A DNA stretch of 23,713 bases, from the IMG/VR virus record IMGVR_UViG_3300030329_003616, positions 1 through 23,713 of that record; one strand, written 5' to 3'. This document shows positions 14,439 to 20,343 of the stretch, piece after piece; the first letter of the stretch is position 1; every line of letters begins with the position of its first letter. The position numbers were made by a program, and so were the translations under genes. The stretch is from a virus. The notes beneath the pieces were generated by a model. That model did not search any database and was not told where the DNA came from. It saw only the letters and a program-made list of their open reading frames with translations.

Positions 14439-14572
14439 CAGTTTCTCCTCCATATTGATAGTAGTAAACCACTACGAAAATATTTAATAAAAATCACGAC
14501 AAGCATTGCCTTTGCCGTGATAGTGATTAAGCTATCAAGCAGATAAAGTAATTCATATAATCCTTCTGTCAT
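14438..14572 (-). CDS. Small single-span membrane protein (44 aa)
   Basis: The start is set at MTEGLYELLY, with AAGGAG 7 bases upstream; earlier in-frame codons overlap the preceding micro-gene. A hydrophobic helix spans about residues 6-32 (LLYLLDSLITITAKAMLVVI), ending in a basic tail (SIWRRN), which suggests an inner-membrane protein with cytoplasmic C-terminus. It sits next to a 28-residue membrane peptide; a holin-like or superinfection role is conceivable but unsupported. Confidence 0.58.
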   Translation of the reverse strand: MTEGLYELLYLLDSLITITAKAMLVVIFIKYFRSGLLLSIWRRN

Positions 14573-14583
14573 TTTCTTTCTCC

Positions 14584-14670
14584 TTATATAAAAAAGTTTA
14601 TTATTTCGTACCAAATCCAAATGGATAGCCCAAGTATAATGAGCCAGATTATTCCTCTGTCTGTAATCAT
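14584..14670 (-). CDS. Membrane micro-peptide (28 aa)
   Basis: MITDRGIIWLIILGLSIWIW... is almost wholly one transmembrane helix. AAGGAG lies 6 bases before the ATG, and the start overlaps the preceding stop in an ATGA arrangement. Its own stop overlaps the ribosome-binding site of the next membrane protein (TAAGGAG). Initiation signals and context support a real gene despite the size. Confidence 0.5.
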   Translation of the reverse strand: MITDRGIIWLIILGLSIWIWYEIINFFI

Positions 14671-14942
14671 TTATTTCTCCTTTTCATTGCTTCATCTGCC
14701 CCAGACAAAATCTGAGACAGACGATTATTTTCTTGAGATTCCGTATCATCCTCAACAGCAAAGTCGCAATACTGAACCACTCTAACATTCATATCACATT
14801 CTGGGCAGAAGAATAAGCCTTGGTCTCCATCGGTTGTAACCTTAGCCATATCCCCCTGGTATGAGTTGATTTTAACCCATACCTGCTCTTCTACATTACT
14901 AGAACAACATTCTTGACATACCCAAGTATCATCTGTTAGCAT
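14667..14942 (-). CDS. Zinc-ribbon-type small protein (91 aa)
   Basis: Two cysteine pairs, CQECC (9-13) and CPEC (46-49), are separated by a beta-rich stretch (VWVKINSYQGDMAKVTTDG), the spacing of a zinc ribbon. After about residue 60 the protein is acidic and then basic at the end (EAMKRRNK). Such proteins bind metal and often nucleic acid or a partner protein; no specific role is visible. Starts 7 bases inside the preceding gene and ends overlapping the membrane micro-peptide start. Confidence 0.7.
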   Translation of the reverse strand: MLTDDTWVCQECCSSNVEEQVWVKINSYQGDMAKVTTDGDQGLFFCPECDMNVRVVQYCDFAVEDDTESQENNRLSQILSGADEAMKRRNK

Positions 14943-15478
14943 ATCTCAAACCCACCGCTTTCAGCACAGAAGATAGCAAAGCTTCGAACATTCTCCACAT
15001 CAAATGGATATGAACTTGACCAGTCATAATCTTCATCTCCACATGTTTTACCTTTATTATTCTCCTCTGCTTCCTTCATAACTTTTCGATGAAAGTCCTC
15101 GCAACCTTTAGTATGACCTGTTTCTATACGTTCAAACAATCTCTTGGCTATGGCACAAGCTTTGTCTTCAGTGATTAATCGTCCGTCATTGTACTGCCCA
15201 GAATCCATATCTTCCTCACTAAGTATATCATCACATTCAGCACAAACGTAGTTCCATAAAGGTCTCCACCACCAGACATTATTTCTGAAGTATATGCCAG
15301 GATTCTCATCTTCCCTTTTCTGCATCTCTTCAAAATACTTACTTTGAAGTTCTTCGTTGTCATTGAATATTTCCTGTCTTTCAGCAAAATCCATATCGCT
15401 GTATTTATTGTATGTAGGGTATTTTTCTTCCTCAAATACCCTCTGTACTGGATTCATTCCGTGTATGTCAAATCCCAT
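14936..15478 (-). CDS. Conserved phage protein with YFRNNVWWWRPLW motif (180 aa)
   Basis: The start is moved to MGFDIHGMNP, since GGAGGG lies 7 bases before it and would otherwise be read as codons. The opening GFDIHGMNP and the aromatic block YFRNNVWWWRPLWNYV (63-78), followed by CAEC (79-82), recall a small family of conserved phage and plasmid proteins of unknown function. A further C-terminal part has RSFAIFCAESGGFEIC. Most of the rest is acidic and helical. The Trp-rich block may be a binding surface. The ATG shares bases with the stop of the preceding gene. Confidence 0.68.
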   Translation of the reverse strand: MGFDIHGMNPVQRVFEEEKYPTYNKYSDMDFAERQEIFNDNEELQSKYFEEMQKREDENPGIYFRNNVWWWRPLWNYVCAECDDILSEEDMDSGQYNDGRLITEDKACAIAKRLFERIETGHTKGCEDFHRKVMKEAEENNKGKTCGDEDYDWSSSYPFDVENVRSFAIFCAESGGFEIC

Positions 15479-15750
15479 TATTTTACCCTCCAAACTCTAA
15501 TCGCTGTTGGTTTATCGTTTGGTCCAGACAATGTTCTGACAGTATATCTTATAGGATTGTTTTTAGAATGCTGACTATAAACATATTGTCTTACTCCTTT
15601 TGGTGTAAAGTCTGGAGTATTTCCATTGATTACAAAGCTGTCCCCAATATCCATATTCTTTAGGAATTTGTATCTAGCTCTACTAAAACCAGTGATTAGC
15701 TTTGGTATTGGAATGTTCTTTTCTATTGTTATTATGTTAGTATTATTCAT
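15478..15750 (-). CDS. Small hypothetical phage protein (90 aa)
   Basis: The start is set at MNNTNIITIE with AAGGAG 6 bases upstream. The sequence IPIPK...RYKFLKNMDIGDSFVINGNTP...GVRQYVYSQHSK...YTVRTLSG...AIRVWRV has a 'FL..M..GDSF' turn and a C-terminal basic strand that recur in small phage proteins of unknown role; a DNA-binding function would suit the basic C-terminal half. It overlaps the preceding 58-residue gene by 8 bases and the next start by one. Confidence 0.65.
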   Translation of the reverse strand: MNNTNIITIEKNIPIPKLITGFSRARYKFLKNMDIGDSFVINGNTPDFTPKGVRQYVYSQHSKNNPIRYTVRTLSGPNDKPTAIRVWRVK

Positions 15751-15919
15751 TGTCTTCTCCTTCGTATTTATCAGATAATTCATCATAGTTTTCCATAATG
15801 TTCATCCATTCGTTTTTGCTTAAGTCTGTACACATTCTTGCATTTGGGTCAAACATATTATACATGCCTTCATCTTGTACATTCCTGTATTGTTGAAACT
15901 GCTCTTTACTTATTTCCAT
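15743..15919 (-). CDS. Small acidic hypothetical protein (58 aa)
   Basis: MEISKEQFQQYRNVQDEGMYNMFDP... with AAAGGAG 7 bases before the ATG. It is helical and acidic, with five Met and a MYNMFDPNARMCTDLSKNEW centre. No family is recognised with confidence. It starts 14 bases inside the preceding gene and its stop overlaps the next start by 8 bases. Confidence 0.6.
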   Translation of the reverse strand: MEISKEQFQQYRNVQDEGMYNMFDPNARMCTDLSKNEWMNIMENYDELSDKYEGEDNE

Positions 15920-16331
15920 CTTTTATCTCCTTTACTTTTTCTTTAAAGTCATTGATGACTGAAGCATCTAAGACTCTTCTTTTGATTTGCTGTTCCATAT
16001 CATATAAGTGTTCACATACCTTCTCATATATATTCGCAGCAATTAAGTTAACAGCAGTTGGTTCCCCACCAAAAGCTGGTCCTATCTCTGGCTCACAAGT
16101 GGCTAAAGACATCTCTTCCATTGCACACTCAAGTATGTCGTAAGTGTAAATAGGTGTACAGCTATCAGCTATCTCGTGTATCCAGTCTTGACACTCAAAG
16201 TTAGCAACCTCGTTAAATGTCTCTTGCCAGTCCTCTGCCTCATTGTTGTATTGTTCACAATGTGTTTCAAGGTACTCATATAAGGTCTCCTCCGCCTGAC
16301 TTAAAACGTCAGTCATCCTATATTTGCTCAT
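15906..16331 (-). CDS. Acidic helical hypothetical protein (141 aa)
   Basis: 141 residues rich in Glu and Asp (EETLYEYLETHCEQYNNEAEDWQ...), mainly helical, with five cysteines (about 25, 47, 57, 69 and 79) that do not form a clear zinc pattern; further ones follow later. The C-terminal helix is basic (QQIKRRVL...FKEKVKEIKDGNK). No family is recognised. AAGGATA precedes the ATG, and the start shares one base with the previous stop (TAATG). It lies in the compact accessory array, and high acidity could suit DNA mimicry, but nothing specific supports that. Confidence 0.62.
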   Translation of the reverse strand: MSKYRMTDVLSQAEETLYEYLETHCEQYNNEAEDWQETFNEVANFECQDWIHEIADSCTPIYTYDILECAMEEMSLATCEPEIGPAFGGEPTAVNLIAANIYEKVCEHLYDMEQQIKRRVLDASVINDFKEKVKEIKDGNK

Positions 16332-16531
16332 TATCCTTGCCCTCCGTTATTTGTGATAGTGATTTCACGCCAAGAATTATCTGCCACAGCAGTATCTTTA
16401 ACTCCTGTTGCATCAAGTTCGTGAACTATCCCTTTGTATTTGAGTTTTCTAATCGCAGCTGATTTGGCTGCCTCTAGGCTATCAGCACTCTCCTTTACAT
16501 AGAAAGAGAGTGCAACATTATATTTCTTCAT
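16331..16531 (-). CDS. Small hypothetical protein (66 aa)
   Basis: 66 residues with a beta-strand opening (KKYNVALSFYVKE), a helix with the spacing SADSLEAAKSAAIRKLKYKG, and a final strand (SWREITITNN). This beta-alpha-beta outline resembles small phage proteins where a 'sleeve' of strands packs on one helix. No family is recognised. Starts overlapping the preceding stop by one base, with GAGG 8 bases upstream. Confidence 0.6.
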   Translation of the reverse strand: MKKYNVALSFYVKESADSLEAAKSAAIRKLKYKGIVHELDATGVKDTAVADNSWREITITNNGGQG

Positions 16532-16806
16532 TATGATAACCTCGCATCGCCAGAAAGTACCATTACGTCACCTACAATGACATCAAAGTCCCAACCAGCA
16601 GCTGTATCATCATCTTCTTCTCCTAAATACAGCTCTGTTGCCTCTTTGTTTATTGGTTTTCCTTTCAGCTTTCCTTCCTCATCTAATATGATGTCGTGTT
16701 TAGCATCAGCTGATTCTACTACTTCAATATATCCACCAACGAATTTCTTCATTTCTTCATACGTTGGCTCTATATCAGTTATGTATTTCGTTTTAGGTGT
16801 ACTCAT
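16531..16806 (-). CDS. DUF3846-like protein (91 aa)
   Basis: The run PTYEEMKKFVGGYIEVVE...DEEGKLKGKPINKEATELYLG...DVIVGDVMVLSG follows the DUF3846 pattern: a helix ending in 'VGGYIE', then 'DEeGkLkg.p.N..At', then '.ivG..v.lsg'. DUF3846 proteins are common in phages and plasmids; their biochemical role is not known. AAGGAG lies 7 bases before the ATG in a sequence shared letter-for-letter with the start region of the gene at 18848-19261. Confidence 0.75.
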   Translation of the reverse strand: MSTPKTKYITDIEPTYEEMKKFVGGYIEVVESADAKHDIILDEEGKLKGKPINKEATELYLGEEDDDTAAGWDFDVIVGDVMVLSGDARLS

Positions 16807-16809
16807 CAG

Positions 16810-16878
16810 TTATCTCCTTATTATGTTAACTATTTCATATATTATTATTGCTCCTAGTATTAATACAATCCACTCCAT
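16810..16878 (-). CDS. Membrane micro-peptide (22 aa)
   Basis: MEWIVLILGAIIIYEIVNIIRR is one hydrophobic helix with a basic end. The ATG overlaps the preceding stop by one base (TAATG), with GGAGG about 10 bases upstream. Its last codons, ATA AGG AGA TAA, are the ribosome-binding site of the next gene. Very short, so only moderately sure. Confidence 0.4.
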   Translation of the reverse strand: MEWIVLILGAIIIYEIVNIIRR

Positions 16879-17270
16879 TATTCTGTATCCTCCACATCAG
16901 CATCAGCTTGTTCTTTAGAGTTCTTTATTTCTTTCGTTAGCATAGTGATTTGTTGTTGTAACTCTTCAGCTGAATCAGATGGTGTGTAATATGAGCAATC
17001 TTGAATGGCAGATTCAGCTCTTTGACATTCATCTTCTAAATCACGAGCTGCAACATTAACATCATCAGCCAAAGACCATAAATCATCTAGCCTACTAAGA
17101 ATTGACTTATCAGTTATTGGCTGTGCATCTTTCCATTCTTGCATATGTTCAACAAAGCCATCTTTGTCAGTTGGCCAGTCAAACATTCGCTTGATTTTAA
17201 ATAGTTCTTTCTGCAAATCACCTATCTCTTGCAGTTCTTCTAGTATTTTCCCTAGTATTCTATCACTCAT
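16878..17270 (-). CDS. Coiled-coil hypothetical protein (130 aa)
   Basis: 130 residues, nearly all helical: ILGKILEELQEIGDLQKELFKIK (5-27) and LQQQITMLTKEIKNSKEQAD near the end show heptad spacing, and the middle (SRLDDLWSLADDVNVAARDLEDE) is acidic. No catalytic motif and no family recognised; probably oligomeric. AAGGAG precedes the ATG, which lies 8 bases inside the preceding AbrB-like gene, so the two may be translated together. Confidence 0.62.
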   Translation of the reverse strand: MSDRILGKILEELQEIGDLQKELFKIKRMFDWPTDKDGFVEHMQEWKDAQPITDKSILSRLDDLWSLADDVNVAARDLEDECQRAESAIQDCSYYTPSDSAEELQQQITMLTKEIKNSKEQADADVEDTE

Positions 17271-17463
17271 TACTATCTCCTTTTTTGTTTATTGTGCAGT
17301 TCTTGCTTGGTCTAAATTTCAGTTTACAAGAACTATTGTCATTATATACTGGCTTTATGATAACCCAACCACCAGTATCTATATTGTTTGCTCTCAAGAA
17401 TTGCCCAGGCAGTGTTATTCTGCCCTTCTCATCCATTTTAACCTTTGCTATATTCATTGTCAT
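17263..17463 (-). CDS. AbrB/MazE-type DNA-binding regulator (66 aa)
   Basis: The N-terminus, IAKVKMDEKGRITLPGQFLRANNIDTGGWV (residues 5-34), is the swapped-hairpin AbrB pattern: a strand, 'D.KGRItLP..flra..i..G'. Proteins with this fold bind DNA as dimers and act as transition-state regulators or as antitoxins. No toxin gene of MazF type follows, so a regulator is more likely. Residues 45-66 are basic and probably flexible. The ATG shares a base with the stop of the preceding zinc protein; there is no strong ribosome-binding site, so it is probably translated by coupling. A second in-frame ATG lies two codons later. Confidence 0.8.
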   Translation of the reverse strand: MTMNIAKVKMDEKGRITLPGQFLRANNIDTGGWVIIKPVYNDNSSCKLKFRPSKNCTINKKGDSNE

Positions 17464-17618
17464 TATATACCTACATCTTCCCCACCAAACAGAGCTTTCT
17501 CAAATTCTTCTGGATGGCTATCCATTAAGTGTAGTAGTATATCATTATCTGGTTGTGATACAAACTTGTCTTTATCTTTACAGAATGGACAAGGCTCACC
17601 ATTACCTATTGCTATCAT
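17463..17618 (-). CDS. Small zinc-finger-like protein (51 aa)
   Basis: MIAIGNGEPCPFCKDKDKF... carries CPFC (10-13) and a later H...H pair in the helix LLHLMDSH, a C2H2-like layout (Cys-x2-Cys, 17 residues, His-x4-His). AAGGAG lies 7 bases before the ATG within an 18-base sequence repeated exactly at another gene start (18488-18505). No family name can be given. Confidence 0.6.
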   Translation of the reverse strand: MIAIGNGEPCPFCKDKDKFVSQPDNDILLHLMDSHPEEFEKALFGGEDVGI

Positions 17619-17629
17619 CTGTTTTCTCC

Positions 17630-17857
17630 TTATATTGCATTATATAGTTCTTCTATTAAATCATTTCTTTTAGGCAGTTCTGGGTAATCACCCCTAAATG
17701 CTAACACTGCCAGCCAATATTCGTGTATATCTTCTTTCAGCTCCCATTCATCTTCCATTGAATGAAAACAACTATTACAAGGATATCCAGTGTGCTGTAT
17801 ATTACAGCCAATACTCTTTCCTAATTTCGCCTTCAACTGATTCTTATATATCGCCAT
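17630..17857 (-). CDS. Small cysteine-containing phage protein (75 aa)
   Basis: C18, C27, C30 and H32 (CNIQHTGYPCNSCFHS) could form a zinc site near the N-terminus; the rest is a helical, acidic segment (EDEWELKEDIHEYWLAVLAFRGDYP). I know similar 'PCNSCFH...RGDY' proteins from phages but not their function. AAAGGAG precedes the ATG and lies inside the end of the previous gene (14-base overlap). Confidence 0.65.
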   Translation of the reverse strand: MAIYKNQLKAKLGKSIGCNIQHTGYPCNSCFHSMEDEWELKEDIHEYWLAVLAFRGDYPELPKRNDLIEELYNAI

Positions 17858-18008
17858 TAGCTTTCTCCTTTTCTTTTAATATCTTTTCTCTGAATGACTC
17901 CCACAATACTTCACATCTAAGCTTCTCAGTTTCATTGGTAGTCTTATCTGCTTTCTTTTTCCAATAATGCATCTGCTCATTCAAGTAGTCTATATATTTT
18001 CTAGGCAT
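17844..18008 (-). CDS. Small basic helical protein (54 aa)
   Basis: MPRKYIDYLNEQMHYWKKKA... is a single long, Lys/Glu-rich amphipathic helix with no recognised family. A strong GGAGGAGG-type site lies before the ATG, and the start shares one base with the preceding stop. Its last codons contain the AAAGGAG of the next gene. Confidence 0.58.
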   Translation of the reverse strand: MPRKYIDYLNEQMHYWKKKADKTTNETEKLRCEVLWESFREKILKEKEKANGDI

Positions 18009-18256
18009 TAATCCTCCTCCATTCTCTCACCAGCATAAGCTGGGTCATAATATCTATCTTTACGATATGTATATTTCTCTGGGTCATCATAGCATTTATC
18101 ACAATACAGACCAGTATAAACTCCGTAAGCGTCATTCCTTGCCCACATATGATACTGGATAGGTCTTGTCATTTCGCTTTCTTTTTTACAGCCGTTGCAA
18201 TTTGCTTTTGGTTTTTCGTCATCCCAGAACCAACTGTCTATATCTTCATAGCTCAT
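18008..18256 (-). CDS. Zinc-ribbon-type small protein (82 aa)
   Basis: CNGC (20-23) and CDKC (52-55) are separated by an aromatic, beta-prone segment (QYHMWARNDAYGVYTGLY), giving a zinc ribbon. The N-terminus is acidic and Trp-rich (DIDSWFWDDE), the C-terminus Tyr/Asp-rich. No specific role is visible. AGGAGG lies 8 bases before the ATG, in the short space left by the preceding gene. Confidence 0.68.
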   Translation of the reverse strand: MSYEDIDSWFWDDEKPKANCNGCKKESEMTRPIQYHMWARNDAYGVYTGLYCDKCYDDPEKYTYRKDRYYDPAYAGERMEED

Positions 18257-18259
18257 TTA

Positions 18260-18490
18260 TTAATCCTCCTCTGGATAGCAGATACTATCTACTAAATCTC
18301 TATCCATTCCAGAATTATCTAATATCTCCCAAGCTAAATCAGGTATAATATTATCTATTTCCTGCTCACTCATGTCATCATCAACCCAGTCTTGTATAGT
18401 TGATGAATCAGGCAGCTCCATAAAACTAATAGCTGTCTTATTCATTATGAATTGTCCTACCTTGTGTTGTGCATACGATATATTACTCAT
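18260..18490 (-). CDS. Small acidic hypothetical protein (76 aa)
   Basis: The start is set at MSNISYAQHKVGQF, with AAGGAG 7 bases upstream; in-frame codons before it overlap the preceding gene. The sequence has an N-terminal YAQHKVGQFIMNKTAISF and an acidic C-terminal half (DWVDDDMSEQEIDNIIPDLAWEILD). No family recognised. The 18 bases around its start are an exact copy of those at 17616-17633. Confidence 0.6.
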   Translation of the reverse strand: MSNISYAQHKVGQFIMNKTAISFMELPDSSTIQDWVDDDMSEQEIDNIIPDLAWEILDNSGMDRDLVDSICYPEED

Positions 18491-18668
18491 CTGTTTTCTC
18501 CTTATTTGTAAAGAATCCTCTTTTCTGTTTAGCCTTAGCTCCATAATCAGTTTGTTGCCTTGTCATTTCTTCCATAATAGCATTATATAGCTTATTATCA
18601 TCTAGTTCTTCTGCTTCAACCATCAGTCCTAGCAGTTCCCTTCTTGACATCTTGCTTAAATCAGTCAT
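18483..18668 (-). CDS. Small hypothetical protein (61 aa)
   Basis: The start is set at MTDLSKMSRRELLGLMVEAEE, because GGAG lies 5 bases upstream and the longer frame from 18761 would need a GTG start inside a hairpin-rich leader. Helical with a 'SRRELLGLMVEAEELDDNKL' motif like small helix-hairpin proteins, then a Lys/Gln-rich tail. Function unknown. First gene after the structured leader, so possibly controlled by it. Confidence 0.58.
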   Translation of the reverse strand: MTDLSKMSRRELLGLMVEAEELDDNKLYNAIMEEMTRQQTDYGAKAKQKRGFFTNKEKTDE

Positions 18669-18847
18669 AATATCTCCAAATTTTACTGGGGCTTGACCCT
18701 CGTTAGTATAATGTAATCCTCGCCTGTCAATATCCCCAGTTATGTAAAGAGCCTGCCCCACTAGTCCCCATTAGATGGCTGACATCGTGTTATCTGCGTC
18801 GTCCAGCCTTCAAAAGCTATCACGGAGTGACAGACTCTTACAGTTAT
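18669..18847 (-). promoter_or_regulatory. Structured leader / intergenic RNA between two small genes
   Basis: 179 bases without a credible gene in an array where genes normally overlap, and more G+C-rich than the neighbours. On the minus strand: CTGTCAC-TCC-GTGATAG hairpin (18817-18833, one mismatch), GGCTG/CAGCC enclosing about 22 bases (18777-18808), AGC/GCT alternatives next to it, and TGGGGC/GCCCCA enclosing the stretch just before the next gene. It could be a leader, a processed small RNA or a promoter region. No riboswitch consensus was recognised. Confidence 0.4.
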
Positions 18848-19261
18848 TTAAATAAAAATGTCGTCATTCATATCAATTAGCATACCAACAGCTACGGCAT
18901 ATGATTTAATCTCTTGATACTCCCAGACCTTGAGTTCAGTTAAATCTTGCACCTCAGTAAACTGCATCTCAGCATGTCCTAGTCCAACTGGACAGCTCAA
19001 TAATACCAATCCATCACTACCTCTCAGAAATGCATAATAATAATCTCCAATCTTTATCTGTTTAGTTGGAATGTCATCATTCATATCAACACAGCTCTTG
19101 TTTATTATATCAACCTTGTAGTTTACTTGGTCAGTTTTAACTGCATGAATAATTAAATCCTTTTCTTCTATTTGTTCATTAAGTGCTTCAATCCTTTTTT
19201 CCAGTATGGCTATCCTTTTCTCAGACTGTTCTAGTCTAACTACATCATTTTTGTTTTCCAT
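18848..19261 (-). CDS. Coiled-coil hypothetical protein (137 aa)
   Basis: Residues 8-38 form a clear coiled coil (LEQSEKRIAILEKRIEALNE...), followed by a beta-rich domain (IGDYYYAFLRGSDGLVLLSCP...EMQFTEVQDLTELKVWEY). The element DMNDDI occurs twice, after the coiled coil and at the very end, the second as IDMNDDIFI. No family recognised. AAGGAG lies 7 bases before the ATG in a sequence shared exactly with the DUF3846-like gene start. It is followed by the structured leader rather than by an overlapping gene. Confidence 0.6.
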   Translation of the reverse strand: MENKNDVVRLEQSEKRIAILEKRIEALNEQIEEKDLIIHAVKTDQVNYKVDIINKSCVDMNDDIPTKQIKIGDYYYAFLRGSDGLVLLSCPVGLGHAEMQFTEVQDLTELKVWEYQEIKSYAVAVGMLIDMNDDIFI

Positions 19262-19264
19262 CAG

Positions 19265-19402
19265 TTATCTCCTTATACAAGTTAATACTTCTTGTCTTAC
19301 ATATTCTTTGACACAACCTTTGCAGATTACCATGTCTTGTAGCATACACTGATAATCAGCCTCTTCTTCACAGTAGTGACACATTGTTTCTTCACTAAAC
19401 AT
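19265..19402 (-). CDS. Small zinc-finger-like protein (45 aa)
   Basis: MFSEETMCHYCEEEADYQC... carries CHYC (8-11), C19 and CKGC (27-30), the pattern of a compact zinc finger. AAAGGAG with a 5-6 base spacer precedes the ATG. Its last codons (ATA AGG AGA TAA) form the ribosome-binding site of the next gene. Function unknown. Confidence 0.62.
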   Translation of the reverse strand: MFSEETMCHYCEEEADYQCMLQDMVICKGCVKEYVRQEVLTCIRR

Positions 19403-19415
19403 CAGTTTCTCCTTT

Positions 19416-19679
19416 TTAAATTCCGTACAAATCTTGTGCTATTGCACTACATTCAGTACACATTCTTGCTTCTCGCTTCAGACCTTGTCCATCAGTCCAC
19501 CTTTTGCTAATAAGCTTTTCCCTTTTCTTTAATGTCTTACAACAACCACAAGGCAGTTCCTTGTTAATTATCTTTATTGTAGTAACACCATAAAAACCTT
19601 GCTCCCATACAATATCATAATCAGTTTCATTGCCTACTACCTTGTCATTTAAATAATTTACTATTTCATTACTTTTCAT
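19416..19679 (-). CDS. Zinc-binding-like small protein (87 aa)
   Basis: The start is set at MKSNEIVNYLND, with GGAG 9 bases upstream; the longer frame would read through the upstream terminator hairpin. Cysteines C44, C46, C47 (PCGCCK) and C74, C77 (CTEC) suggest a zinc site; between them lies a basic stretch (KKREKLISKRW). The sequence REARMCTECSAIAQDLYG resembles recruiting or nucleic-acid-binding zinc modules but no family is assigned. It is the first gene of the minus-strand accessory array after the terminator. Confidence 0.62.
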   Translation of the reverse strand: MKSNEIVNYLNDKVVGNETDYDIVWEQGFYGVTTIKIINKELPCGCCKTLKKREKLISKRWTDGQGLKREARMCTECSAIAQDLYGI

Positions 19680-19706
19680 TACTGATTTCTCCAAATGTTG
19701 ACACAA

Positions 19707-19742
19707 ACAAAAAAGCCCAACCAAAATTAATTGATTGAGCTT
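19707..19742 (-). terminator. Rho-independent terminator
   Basis: On the minus strand AAGCTCAATCAA pairs with TTGGTTGGGCTT (12 bp, three G-U) around a six-base loop, followed by a run of T. It lies just after the 19774-20187 gene and before the accessory array. The A run on the other side makes it potentially bidirectional. Confidence 0.85.
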
Positions 19743-19773
19743 TAGTGTTTATGTTATGTGATTAATGTTACTA

Positions 19774-20187
19774 CTACTTACTTTCATCAAGTGTGACTTT
19801 TTGTGTTTCAGTAAAGTCAAAAATGAAATTGCTTTCATTAGTTGCTTTTAAGCCCTTAATGTATAATGTTGGCTCTCCAACACTCCAACAATCACCTTCA
19901 AATGTTTTGCCTTCTTCATTTGTGTATGTTGTCGGTATCATTAATCTCCAACCATTATGAGTGATAAGTTCACGTTCATCACTCTTTTGTGTTTTTGCAA
20001 ATGATGTTGCATTAATGCACTTGTAATATTCTCCAAAATCACTTATTAATGTTTCATGAATCACTTGATTAATTCTATCACTAATCAATGCTTTAAGAGA
20101 TTTATTTGCATTACTTTGTTTAGCTTTCTTTGTGCTGATTTTCTTAACACCTAAAAAGCTCTTAACATCATTCATTTTGTTAGCCAT
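19774..20187 (-). CDS. Early-region hypothetical protein (137 aa)
   Basis: 137 residues. The first 30 are Lys/Asn-rich (VKKISTKKAKQSNANKS), then a helix (LKALISDRINQVIHETLISDFGEYY) and a beta-rich C-terminal half (NGWRLMIPTTYTNEEGKTFEGDCWSVGEPTLYIKG). No family is recognised. It has an excellent AAAGGAGG site 8 bases before the ATG, its own promoter candidate upstream and a terminator 32 bases after its stop, so it is a single-gene unit, unlike all its neighbours. That layout fits an early, strongly expressed protein, perhaps acting on the host; this is inference. Confidence 0.72.
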   Translation of the reverse strand: MANKMNDVKSFLGVKKISTKKAKQSNANKSLKALISDRINQVIHETLISDFGEYYKCINATSFAKTQKSDERELITHNGWRLMIPTTYTNEEGKTFEGDCWSVGEPTLYIKGLKATNESNFIFDFTETQKVTLDESK

Positions 20188-20235
20188 ATAAATAGCCTCC
20201 TTTGTTGGTTATTATTATATAAAAAGCGTCTTGCG

Positions 20236-20271
20236 TTGTGTAAATATAGTATTGGCTAGATAATAAAACAA
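20236..20271. promoter_or_regulatory. Overlapping divergent promoter candidates
   Basis: Minus strand: TTGTTT (20271-20266), 17-base spacer, TATATT (20248-20243), reading toward the 137-residue gene. Plus strand: TTGTGT (20236-20241), 17-base spacer, GATAAT (20259-20264), reading toward the 47-residue gene. Both have good -10 boxes and spacing but weak -35 boxes. Each lies inside the other, so only one could be bound at a time. Confidence 0.35.
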
Positions 20272-20343
20272 ATAAAAAATATATTAGTAATATATATAAT
20301 ATAAGTATTATATTTATGCATACAACAAAAGGAGTAATAAAAA

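Noticed and set aside
14259-14546. Plus-strand hydrophobic frame of 95 codons
   Set aside because: Antisense to two small genes with strong ribosome-binding sites; its hydrophobicity is what A/T-rich antisense sequence gives by chance.
18669-18761. GTG-started extension of the 61-residue gene
   Set aside because: No ribosome-binding site before the GTG, and a good GGAG lies 5 bases before the internal ATG at 18668.
18848-18880. C-terminal DMNDDIFI as another SSB-type tip
   Set aside because: The final Pro-Phe is missing, and the DNA does not resemble the shared cassette at the SSB and helicase ends.
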